From contig WBUL01000010.1 in NCBI GenBank assembly GCA_008933735.1, positions 107,917-171,916 on the forward strand: a stretch of DNA of 64,000 nucleotides, read 5' to 3'. This document shows, piece by piece, positions 27,643 through 35,284 of this stretch. Under the pieces are notes generated by a model. That model saw nothing but the letters and a program-made list of their open reading frames with translations. It did not search any database and was not told the DNA's origin. The translations under genes were made by a program, and so were the position numbers. Source of the stretch: Anaerolineae bacterium (GTDB lineage Bacteria; Chloroflexota; Anaerolineae; Aggregatilineales; J027). The first letter of the stretch is position 1, and each line of letters opens with the position of its first letter.

Positions 27643-28124
27643 CTGATTCTGATCAGTCTGCTTCCCCCACCACAACGGAAGAAAAGGCGGCAATCCTCCT
27701 GCCGCCTCTTGCTGTGGTGGTTGATGATGAACCCGCCAACCGTGATTTTCTCGAACGACTTATCCAACAGGCGAACTACCAGACACGCGGAGCATCATCC
27801 GGTGAAGAAGCACGAGCTGTTGTGAAAAACCTCCAGGCCCCTCCAGCAGTGGTCTTAATTGATAGTGAACTTCCTGATGTAAAAGGCGTGGATCTCATTG
27901 CGGAATTTCGCCAGAAGTATCCCACAACTAAACTGGTCATGGCAACCATGCTGGATGATCGGGATGTGATTCATAAAGCATTTGACAATGGGTGTGACGT
28001 CTTCCTGGTGAAGCCTCATGGATTCATGGAACTGTTCAAACGGTTGCAGCGTCTAAAAGATGATCCCAACGCGCTGAATCGCTTAATTATCGACATTTAC
28101 GGCACGCGCGATTTTAAGAGTTAA
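27639..28124 (+). CDS. Receiver-domain protein
   Basis: 161 residues, GTG start overlapping the previous stop (GTGA). A 20-residue N-terminal extension precedes a receiver domain with the acidic pair DD at 29-30, Asp75 (VVLIDSELPD) and Lys125. The conserved Thr/Ser position reads ATML, so it is Thr103 or nearby. No DNA-binding output domain. Third gene of the sensor operon. Its 3' end overlaps the convergent lipoprotein gene by 11 bases. Confidence 0.88.
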   Translation: MTDSDQSASPTTTEEKAAILLPPLAVVVDDEPANRDFLERLIQQANYQTRGASSGEEARAVVKNLQAPPAVVLIDSELPDVKGVDLIAEFRQKYPTTKLVMATMLDDRDVIHKAFDNGCDVFLVKPHGFMELFKRLQRLKDDPNALNRLIIDIYGTRDFKS

Positions 28125-28728
28125 GTGCAACCGTTTCCAGAATTGCGTCAAACGTCACAGTAAAGGCGGGCCAGTAGCCTGGGCTGGCGAAGCCTTCTAC
28201 AAACACCATTCGCCCATTTTCTGCTTCGAACAAAGCAATCGTGCCGACCTGCTTATTGGGCAGTTGATGACCCTTTAACACAGGATTGTTAATCAGTGTT
28301 CCGGTTTCAAAATCGGGCTGGTCAAATCGTTCCAAAATCGCCTGGAGATCGTCCTGGGTCACTTCCCGCAAAACGACCGTAAACCCGCCGATAGTTTCGG
28401 CAGAGGTTGCCGAAATAACCACTTCCTCATCAAATATAATCGGGCTGTAACCCTCCGGAATACCCAGAGAAAACCCGGCGACCTTCTGGGTTTGGAGGGG
28501 CAGGGCTTCTTCAACCAGTTCGACCTGTTCCACTACGCCACCACAACCACCGGCCTCGGTACAACCACTTTCTTCTTGGCCAGCATCTCCCCCGCCAATA
28601 AACGGCCCAGTATATCCACTGGTCACAGAGGTTGCGGTTGGCAGAGGTTTTGCTTTTTCATCTTTTTTCTCTGAACAGGCCGCCAGAGAAAACACCACCA
28701 AAATCAGAAAAATGACCCTTTTATTCAT
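28114..28728 (-). CDS. Predicted lipoprotein
   Basis: 204 residues from the ATG at 28728, which begins a clear lipoprotein signal (MNKRVIFLILVVFSLAAC, lipobox LAAC). A longer reading from 28917 lies inside the lipid kinase gene and is rejected. A Gly/Cys-rich low-complexity segment (about 45-75) precedes a domain of about 110 residues that resembles the fatty-acid/PsbP-like stress domain seen in other Chloroflexota surface proteins (FSLGIPEGYSPI...GFTVVLREV). Function unknown. Its start overlaps the end of the lipid kinase gene by eight bases. Confidence 0.75.
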   Translation of the reverse strand: MNKRVIFLILVVFSLAACSEKKDEKAKPLPTATSVTSGYTGPFIGGGDAGQEESGCTEAGGCGGVVEQVELVEEALPLQTQKVAGFSLGIPEGYSPIIFDEEVVISATSAETIGGFTVVLREVTQDDLQAILERFDQPDFETGTLINNPVLKGHQLPNKQVGTIALFEAENGRMVFVEGFASPGYWPAFTVTFDAILETVALNS

Positions 28729-29635
28729 AGAGCATCTGCAAAGCTCCTGGTTTGATCTCAAAACGAAACTCCCGTCCAGTCTCATGCTCTCCGTCCAGAT
28801 CCAGCGGAAGAATTGGGCCATTGCTGATGACTTCAACCTGCTGTGCCCGCGTGTGCTGTACTTCTTCCAGTGCAAGATGTTTGCCCGAATACACGGAATT
28901 AAATGCCTGCAAAACACGCATTCGGGAAGCCTCTTTCACCAGAACCACTTCAAACAATCCATCATTGACACTGGCTTGAGGAGCAATCGCCATCCCTTTT
29001 CCGAAATAAATACCGTTGGCAATCACTACCATCCATGACCGTCCTTGATACCACATCTCACCATCCACGTTAACGGTCATCACAGGGGGGGTATAGCTAA
29101 GCATGGCGCGGATTGCCGCGAGTTTATACGTCCAGGGACGCCGATTTTTAATCCGATTCACCTGACTGTCCACCTCGCCGCTGATGCCAACACTCGCAAT
29201 ATTTAAAAAATGGCATTTATTTTTATCATAGACAACCGCGCCCAGGTCAAGGGGGCGCGGCTGAACATTAGCTAACCATTGTACGGCATCTTCCAGCTTA
29301 CCTGGAACGTTTAAAGTCCGGGCAAAGTCCTGACCGGTTCCGGCAGGAAGCTGACCGAACAACATCGGCGGCCCTTTAGGATCGTGCTGCATCAACTCCA
29401 CCATTGCATTGACGATGGTATGCACTGTACCGTCGCCTCCAACGGCAATGACCCGCGTTAATCCTGCGGCACGGGCTTTGTCCAGATGAGCGGCCACATC
29501 CTGCGGTTTTTCTGTGATTGCTACCACCAGATTTCCCCAGGTCTGGTAGGCCAATGGTTCAATTTTGGCCCATAACCTTTCAGCACGCCCACTCCCTGCA
29601 TTCGGATTCAAGATAACCAGGGTTGCTTCTGCCAT
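28721..29635 (-). CDS. YegS/DagK-family lipid kinase
   Basis: 304 residues. The nucleotide-binding motif GGDGT (about residue 66) and the following LPAGTGQDFAR are diagnostic of diacylglycerol/sphingosine-type kinases, as is the N-terminal LVILNPNAGSGRA. It would phosphorylate a membrane lipid such as diacylglycerol at the cytosolic face. It is first in a two-gene unit with the lipoprotein gene. Promoter candidate on the minus strand: TATAGT at 29668-29673. Confidence 0.88.
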   Translation of the reverse strand: MAEATLVILNPNAGSGRAERLWAKIEPLAYQTWGNLVVAITEKPQDVAAHLDKARAAGLTRVIAVGGDGTVHTIVNAMVELMQHDPKGPPMLFGQLPAGTGQDFARTLNVPGKLEDAVQWLANVQPRPLDLGAVVYDKNKCHFLNIASVGISGEVDSQVNRIKNRRPWTYKLAAIRAMLSYTPPVMTVNVDGEMWYQGRSWMVVIANGIYFGKGMAIAPQASVNDGLFEVVLVKEASRMRVLQAFNSVYSGKHLALEEVQHTRAQQVEVISNGPILPLDLDGEHETGREFRFEIKPGALQMLYE

Positions 29636-29667
29636 ATTTCCTAAATTTCCATTAAAAATTTCGCCCT

Positions 29668-29701
29668 ACTATAACGCTAGAGCCCCAACGAGTGATATGA
29701 T
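29668..29701. promoter_or_regulatory. Divergent -10 elements for the lipid kinase and the 29732 lipoprotein
   Basis: Minus strand TATAGT at 29668-29673, 33 nt before the lipid kinase start. Plus strand extended -10 TGaTATGAT at 29693-29701, 31 nt before the ATG at 29732. Confidence 0.45.
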
Positions 29702-29731
29702 GAGCATGGAATTTGCCAAAAGAAAGCCGCG

Positions 29732-30343
29732 ATGCCAAACAAAGTGCTCTCCCTGATCATCGCTGGGCTGCTGCTAACAAGCTGTGGCGGGGACGAAAAA
29801 TCCAGTTCGAAAAACGGAACAGAACCCCCGAACACTGCGCGAGCTCCCGTCATGCCAGCTTCTACCAACTTTGCCATACAGCAAACCCCGACAGGCGTAG
29901 ATGCTGCGGTTGAGCCAACAGCGGCGCCCATTTTGGATCCTGGTCCATATTTTACACCGCAGCGCAATGCCCCAACGGGCAGGCCGGAGGATTTTTCACC
30001 GCCGATTGTGGTGGATAAATTTATCCTGATGCGAGCGCGTGGGAACTGCGCCCAGGCAAGCGGACAGATTAATGAATATACGCATGAAAATAAAGAAATC
30101 ATTTATCTAACCTGCCAGTACACAGGCAGCGCTACTTCTGCTACTAATTATATTAGTCAACTGCCAGCAGTGTTTAATGCCGAACCTATTCAATTAAAAA
30201 TTCAGGGAAACCAGAGTTTTGGGCTGATGCCTGCGGGAAAGGGTTTTGTATATGCCTGGACACACGATGCCTGGTATTTTACCGCTCGCAGCCTCAATGG
30301 GCGTGAGTTGCTTGATGAATTTATGCAAAACTTTCCTTACTAA
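29732..30343 (+). CDS. Predicted lipoprotein
   Basis: 203 residues. Signal sequence MPNKVLSLIIAGLLLTSC with lipobox LLTSC and acylated Cys18. A Pro/Thr/Ala linker (about 30-75) leads to a C-terminal domain of about 110 residues containing a Cys pair (ARGNCAQ, YLTCQYTG), which may form a disulphide outside the cell. No known function. Divergent from the lipid kinase gene; the next gene downstream is a lone receiver with its own ribosome site. Confidence 0.75.
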   Translation: MPNKVLSLIIAGLLLTSCGGDEKSSSKNGTEPPNTARAPVMPASTNFAIQQTPTGVDAAVEPTAAPILDPGPYFTPQRNAPTGRPEDFSPPIVVDKFILMRARGNCAQASGQINEYTHENKEIIYLTCQYTGSATSATNYISQLPAVFNAEPIQLKIQGNQSFGLMPAGKGFVYAWTHDAWYFTARSLNGRELLDEFMQNFPY

Positions 30344-30382
30344 AGTAAGATAGAAAATGATGGAGAAATTCAGGAGTCGTGT

Positions 30383-30736
30383 ATGCGCGTATTGATCGTG
30401 GAAGATGATTTCGATCTCAGGTTTCTATACCGCACCGCGCTCACCCAGAAGGGCTATGAGGTGGTTGACGCAGAAAACGCGACTGTTGCCGAAATCGAAC
30501 TTGATGCGGACACTTTCGATTTGATTTTGCTCGACTTGAATATGCCTGACAAACCCGGCACAGCAGTTATTGACCATCTTCGTGCTGATAAGCGCCATTT
30601 TAACACACAAGTTATCGTCATTACGGCCAACGACCACTGGGTCGATGAAGTCCTGGAACGCGGAGTGGATAATATTCTTGTCAAGCCAATTAGCATCAAT
30701 CAAATTCTGGCAACAGTGCAAGAAGTGCTAAGTTAG
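30383..30736 (+). CDS. Single-domain response regulator (CheY-like)
   Basis: 117 residues, just one receiver domain: acidic residues EDD at 7-9, phosphoacceptor Asp51 (LILLDLNMPD), Thr81 and Lys101. AGGAG lies seven bases before the ATG. No histidine kinase adjoins it, so the partner is unknown. The nearby orphan hairpin at 60843 or the kinase at 25493 are possible sources of phosphate, which is inference. Confidence 0.9.
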   Translation: MRVLIVEDDFDLRFLYRTALTQKGYEVVDAENATVAEIELDADTFDLILLDLNMPDKPGTAVIDHLRADKRHFNTQVIVITANDHWVDEVLERGVDNILVKPISINQILATVQEVLS

Positions 30737-30787
30737 CAACTTTTCCGACGGGGCTGCGTATAGAAACAAAAACGGAGCACACATCGT

Positions 30788-31048
30788 ATGGGACAGCCGG
30801 AATTGTACGAGTACGCCGAACCCGAAGAGTATTACGAGACCTATCCGGATAAGAAAAAAAGACTGGCTGTTGAGGAGGTATCACGCAGTCATGTGGTCGA
30901 TATTGTAGCCTGGGGGTTTGTGGGAACCATTGGTCTAATGATGACCATTGGCAGCACGATCATCGCCACAGAGACCGGCAGCCCAGCGGTCATGATTATT
31001 CCCTTCCTGTATATGGTCATTGCGATGGGGGTAATGCGGCGGCGCTAA
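30788..31048 (+). CDS. Small membrane protein with acidic Tyr-rich N-terminus
   Basis: 86 residues. The first 35 are hydrophilic, rich in Tyr and Glu (LYEYAEPEEYYETYP) and end in KKKR. Two hydrophobic helices follow (about 38-60 and 66-83), closing with RRR, which predicts both termini inside. A ribosome site (GGAG) lies upstream. No family recognised. It follows the receiver gene by 51 bases and may be co-transcribed. Confidence 0.6.
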   Translation: MGQPELYEYAEPEEYYETYPDKKKRLAVEEVSRSHVVDIVAWGFVGTIGLMMTIGSTIIATETGSPAVMIIPFLYMVIAMGVMRRR

Positions 31049-31154
31049 ATGATGCCGCCAGGTGCTGGTCTGTCGCACCTCTGTCCAAATTCACTTGGGA
31101 ATTTATGCCAACCGCGAGTAAAATTAAAGAAGTAACAACAGCGGTTGACCAGTG

Positions 31155-32804
31155 ATGTCTTATATTTTCATCAGTTACAGCCGGCATGATCACGCATACG
31201 CACATGAGCTGGCTGAACTTCTTACCCTTACACACTTCAACATCTGGATAGATGACAATCGCATCGATTATGGGCAGCGATGGTGGGATGAAATCGAAAA
31301 AGCGATTAAAGGCTGCACTGCATTTGTTGTCATCATGACAGAAAATGGCTGGCAGTCCCAGTGGGTCAAACTCGAAGTTCACCTGGCAAGAAATCTGAAC
31401 AAGCCGATTTTCCCCCTGCTCCTGGACGGAGAAAACTGGTCAATGCTGCTGGACTGCCACTACGTTGATGTAACCGATAATCAACTGCCAGCTGCCGATT
31501 TCTTTCACGCGCTGGCGCAGGTTGTGCCTCAGCAAAAAATCGGCAGCAAAATCAACCCACCGTTCTCCCAGACGGCGTTGCAGCCAGAAACACCGCCGTT
31601 TGATGTCATGCTGGCTATCGACAGCTTTCTGGCTGCCCATCAGGCTGAAAACTGGGAAACCGCTCTTGAATGGCTCGTCCGGATTCGCAATACCAATTCC
31701 AATCAAGTCCCGCGCATCTTCCTCATGGAAATTGATTCTTATGAGAAGGAGATCCAGGAAGCCCTATCCCTTCAGAATATCACCCGTCAGGCACAAAATG
31801 ATTACGAAGTGCTGCGACGGATGCTGGCACATCGACAGCCATCGGAACGCATCTGGCATATGCTGCAAAATTTCTGGCAGTTTTACCCTGGGTATGATCC
31901 CGATAATATCGCCGGCAAGGTCAAGCCGGCACCTAAAGTCACCCCAAAAGAACTGCTGCTGCAAATGCACGATCTGGAACTTCTGCCATCCGAACGAGCT
32001 GTCGCCGGACGCGATCTGGCACAGTTGGGCGACCACCGTCCAGGAGTTGGTTTAAACCGCAGAGGTCTACCCGATATTGACTGGGTAGAAATCCCGGAAG
32101 GAGAGTTCATATTTGGCGACACCAGCGAAGGAAATGGGCCTCACGTGGTCAACCTGCCTGATTTTTATCTTTCTCGCTTTCCGATCACCTATGCCCAGTT
32201 TGAGGCGTTTGTCCATTCCGGAGGGTACAGTAACTCCGCTCATTGGACACCCGAAGGCTGGGAATGGAAAGATGATCGGGCAAATCCAGATTTTGGCTGG
32301 AACAATCCGCACTGGCACCTTTTCAATCACCCGGTCATCGGCATCAACTGGTATGAAGCGGATGCCTTTTGCCGCTGGCTGACCACTCTCACGGGCTGCG
32401 AAATTCGTCTGCCGACTGAGCAGGAATGGGAAAAAAGTGCACGGGGCACCGATGGACGGCTTTATCCCTGGGGAAATGACTATATTTCGGGACACGCCAA
32501 CGTCAATGAATTGATCGAAGGGGCAGGGCCGTTTTACCTGGGGCGCACTTCACCCGTTGGTATTTATACGAGGGGCGCCTCCCCTTATGGTCTGGTGGAT
32601 ATGTGCGGCAATGTATGGGAATGGTGCGCCACATCCTGGGATAACCCGCACCAGACTTCCCAACACCACATGGCAGTGGTTGCCAGAGGAGGGTCATGGA
32701 ACAGCACCCATTATGGCGCTCGAATCATTGTTCGCAGCCGCCATGAGCGGCATTATTCCGGACGAAATATTCTGGGATTCCGATTGTGCGCGACCCGCAT
32801 TTAG
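31155..32804 (+). CDS. TIR domain-FGE/sulfatase-modifying-factor-like fusion
   Basis: 549 residues. Residues 1-125 are a TIR domain (YIFISYSRHDHAYAHEL..., WIDDNRIDYGQRWWDEI) that keeps the Glu of WVKLE, the position of the catalytic Glu in TIR NADases. A helical linker (about 150-290) follows, then an FGE-sulfatase (SUMF1) domain, about 310-549, with PEGEFIFGD, RLPTEQEWEKSARG, MCGNVWEWC and the final GFRL. Where catalytic FGEs carry two Cys after GGS, this protein reads GGSWNSTHYGARI with none, so it is more likely a binding fold. An upstream GTG at 31152 is an equally possible start. Perhaps a sensor with NAD-cleaving output; no defence neighbours are visible. Confidence 0.85.
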   Translation: MSYIFISYSRHDHAYAHELAELLTLTHFNIWIDDNRIDYGQRWWDEIEKAIKGCTAFVVIMTENGWQSQWVKLEVHLARNLNKPIFPLLLDGENWSMLLDCHYVDVTDNQLPAADFFHALAQVVPQQKIGSKINPPFSQTALQPETPPFDVMLAIDSFLAAHQAENWETALEWLVRIRNTNSNQVPRIFLMEIDSYEKEIQEALSLQNITRQAQNDYEVLRRMLAHRQPSERIWHMLQNFWQFYPGYDPDNIAGKVKPAPKVTPKELLLQMHDLELLPSERAVAGRDLAQLGDHRPGVGLNRRGLPDIDWVEIPEGEFIFGDTSEGNGPHVVNLPDFYLSRFPITYAQFEAFVHSGGYSNSAHWTPEGWEWKDDRANPDFGWNNPHWHLFNHPVIGINWYEADAFCRWLTTLTGCEIRLPTEQEWEKSARGTDGRLYPWGNDYISGHANVNELIEGAGPFYLGRTSPVGIYTRGASPYGLVDMCGNVWEWCATSWDNPHQTSQHHMAVVARGGSWNSTHYGARIIVRSRHERHYSGRNILGFRLCATRI

Positions 32805-32838
32805 CCAAAATCTCTCTCGTGAACCCTACGACAAATTC

Positions 32839-32847
32839 TGCTAAAAT
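32839..32847 (+). promoter_or_regulatory. Extended -10 promoter of serB
   Basis: TGcTAAAAT, 26 nt before the ATG at 32874. Confidence 0.5.
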
Positions 32848-32873
32848 ACCGCCGCTACCGATTGGGGAGTGTT

Positions 32874-33725
32874 ATGCAGCGCTGGTCAACTTACGAACTC
32901 ATTTTTTTCGACTGTGACAGCACTATCAGCACCATTGAAGGAATTGACGAACTTGCCCGGATGAAGGGCAAAGAGCTTCGTGTCGGCTTACTGACCCAGA
33001 AAGCCATGGATGGCGAGCTTGACCTGGAAGTCGTCTACGGCAAACGATTGCAGGCGATCAACCCGACCCGTTCGCAGATGGAAGCGATCAAAGAGATGTA
33101 TGCTCAGACACTTGTGCCGGATGCAGCAGAAGTGATTCAAGCACTTCAATATTTGAAGAAACATGTTTATATCATCAGCGGCGGTCTGCTGGACGCAGTA
33201 CAGGGTTTTGGCGAGAGACTTGGCGTACCCAAAGAAAACATCCGCGCCGTTGAGCTGGAATACAATACTCTCTCCGGCGAATGGTGGCGCTACTACGACC
33301 AGCAAGCCCAACGGCAGCAAAAATTCATGGATTATGAAAAAAGCCCCCTGACCGTTTCCTCCGGTAAGCCCAAAATCGTGCGCGAACTGGCAGGCGAAAC
33401 CTGGGGGCGACGCATGATGGTTGGTGATGGGGCAAGCGACCTTGCCACACGAAACAATGGAATCGACCTGTTTATTGGTTTTGGCGGGGTCGTGAAGCGC
33501 GAAAAAGTAGAACAGGAAGCCGACGTTTTTCTATACGCAAACACCCTGGCACCGATCCTGCCTATGGCATCCGGCGCGTATGGTCTGGAAGTGCTGCGTA
33601 ACACCCCCCACGAAAAGGTTTTCAAAAAAGGACTCGATATCGCCTTCACGGCGAATCAGATCCGATTCCGCGAGGAGGAACTTAAAGCCGCATTTCTGGG
33701 AGAGTTTGAAAACCGTGACCTTTAA
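32874..33725 (+). CDS. serB: Phosphoserine phosphatase-like HAD hydrolase
   Basis: 283 residues from the ATG at 32874, four bases after GGGGAG; a TTG at 32862 precedes that site. HAD motif I is FFDCDSTIS with Asp13 and Asp15, motif II ISGG and motif IV GDGASD. The GIDELA and GELDLE segments match SerB cap regions. It would release serine from phosphoserine in the cytosol. It is longer than usual (210-230) by a C-terminal extension of about 60 residues. The next gene, SerA-like, starts 11 bases before its stop, which supports a serine-related operon. Confidence 0.82.
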   Translation: MQRWSTYELIFFDCDSTISTIEGIDELARMKGKELRVGLLTQKAMDGELDLEVVYGKRLQAINPTRSQMEAIKEMYAQTLVPDAAEVIQALQYLKKHVYIISGGLLDAVQGFGERLGVPKENIRAVELEYNTLSGEWWRYYDQQAQRQQKFMDYEKSPLTVSSGKPKIVRELAGETWGRRMMVGDGASDLATRNNGIDLFIGFGGVVKREKVEQEADVFLYANTLAPILPMASGAYGLEVLRNTPHEKVFKKGLDIAFTANQIRFREEELKAAFLGEFENRDL

Positions 33726-35271
33726 CATCCTGTTGGCAACCCCGCTTTCAGAAGATGGTATGAAAGCACTGAGTAGTGCTCAGGATGTGCGAATCGGCAA
33801 AACGGACACCATCCCATTGGCAGACGCCGATGCGCTCATCGCGGGCGAAGAAATGGTCGTGGACAAATCCCTGCTCAAGCTCGCCCCGCGATTGAAGCTC
33901 ATTGGACGAGCCGGAGCATCGCTGACCGGCATTGACCTCGACGAGGCGACCCGCCGAGGGATTATTGTAATGAACACACCCGGTGTGGATGCGGTTACAG
34001 TAGCAGAATATACTTTTGCGATGCTGCTGGCAGTAACCCGCTATGTGGTTCATGCTCATAATGCCGCTGCAATCGGCCAGCTTGATAACCCCCTGCTGGG
34101 CAAACAGCTTAAAGGAAAAACACTCGGCATCATTGGTTTCGGGCGAGTGGGGAAAGAAATGGCCCACCGCGCGACTGCTTTTGGGATGGAAGTACTTGCT
34201 ACTGATCCGTTTGTCGCCGAAAGCCAGGTTGCCGGACTAAAACTCAAACTGGTTGGAATGCGGGAGCTTTTGGAGCGTGCTGATATTGTTTCCCTGCACA
34301 CCACCCTGACCCCAGAAACACACCATATTCTGAACGCCCAGACCCTGGCACTCACCCAACCCGGCGTGGTGATTATCAACACCAAAGATACCCACCTGAT
34401 TGACGAGCCTGCCCTGTTGGAGATGTTGAATAACGGGCATGTTGGCGGATTTGCGACGGATGTCATCCAACCCGGCAGCTCGCTTTTACGCCATCCGAAG
34501 GTCATTCATACCCAGCGAATGCGCTATAACACGGTCGAAGTCCAGCGTGATTTAAGTGTTTTGATTGCCGAACAGGTACTCGATGCTCTGCACGGCATTG
34601 ATTTCCGCAATGCAGTTAATTTACCCTTCATGGATGGGTATGAAACCCTCGCCCCACTGATGGACATGGGCGAGAAAATTGGGATGCTGGAATACTATTT
34701 AGGCCACCACGCGCCCATCAAGCGGATTGAGATTTCTGTCATCGGTTCGGAGATGGCAGACAGCATCAAACCGATTACAGTCGCCATTTTGCGGGGCCTC
34801 CTGGCCCCAGCGCTGGGTAACACCGTCGTGAACTATATCAATGCGCCGGTGATCGCTGCTGAGCGGAATATTTTTGTGACCCAGACCAAAGGCCGCGAGG
34901 TTTCTCCTTATCCGAATCTGCTGACCTGTCGGGTGCTGTGGGAAGACGATGGTGATATTGAAATTGCCGGAGCGCTGTTTAACCAGACCGAGCCTCGTAT
35001 TGTCCAGGTTGACCGTTATCGCACCGACTTCACACCAGAAGGTATTATTCTGGTCATGGGCAGCTATGACGTTCCCGGCGTCATTGGCAGAGTCGGGACC
35101 TTCATGGCGGAAAATCATATCAATATCGCGGGCTGGCGTACCAGCCGCGTGGAAAAAGGCGGTAATACGCTGTCCATCATCAGCATAGACGAACCCCTGA
35201 GCGACGAGCTGCTTAATGAACTGCGTTCCAATGAGTTCGTTCGTCATGCCACGCAGATTATTTTCGACTAG
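33715..35271 (+). CDS. SerA-like protein lacking the dehydrogenase catalytic triad
   Basis: 518 residues from a GTG at 33715 (GGGAGAG ten bases upstream). Architecture is that of type 1 phosphoglycerate dehydrogenase: N-terminal substrate domain, Rossmann fold with GFGRVGKEMA, an allosteric intervening domain and a C-terminal ACT domain (VPGVIGRVGTFMAENHINIAGW). The three catalytic residues appear lost: the Arg of NxARGG reads NTKDTH, the Glu of DVFxxEP reads DVIQPG, and the His of TPHLGAST reads TQRMRYNT. It overlaps serB by 11 bases. It may be an inactive, serine-sensing paralogue or an enzyme with altered chemistry; a real SerA would have to be elsewhere. Confidence 0.8.
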   Translation: MTFNILLATPLSEDGMKALSSAQDVRIGKTDTIPLADADALIAGEEMVVDKSLLKLAPRLKLIGRAGASLTGIDLDEATRRGIIVMNTPGVDAVTVAEYTFAMLLAVTRYVVHAHNAAAIGQLDNPLLGKQLKGKTLGIIGFGRVGKEMAHRATAFGMEVLATDPFVAESQVAGLKLKLVGMRELLERADIVSLHTTLTPETHHILNAQTLALTQPGVVIINTKDTHLIDEPALLEMLNNGHVGGFATDVIQPGSSLLRHPKVIHTQRMRYNTVEVQRDLSVLIAEQVLDALHGIDFRNAVNLPFMDGYETLAPLMDMGEKIGMLEYYLGHHAPIKRIEISVIGSEMADSIKPITVAILRGLLAPALGNTVVNYINAPVIAAERNIFVTQTKGREVSPYPNLLTCRVLWEDDGDIEIAGALFNQTEPRIVQVDRYRTDFTPEGIILVMGSYDVPGVIGRVGTFMAENHINIAGWRTSRVEKGGNTLSIISIDEPLSDELLNELRSNEFVRHATQIIFD

Positions 35272-35284
35272 AGGACTTTGGTTC

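Noticed and set aside
28729..28917. N-terminal extension of the lipoprotein gene
   Set aside because: It is antisense-free but lies fully inside the lipid kinase gene, while the ATG at 28728 starts a perfect lipoprotein signal.
32690..32804. Possible variable region of a diversity-generating retroelement at the end of the FGE-like domain
   Set aside because: FGE/C-type-lectin ends are typical targets, but no template repeat, adenine-rich codons or reverse transcriptase are present in the window.
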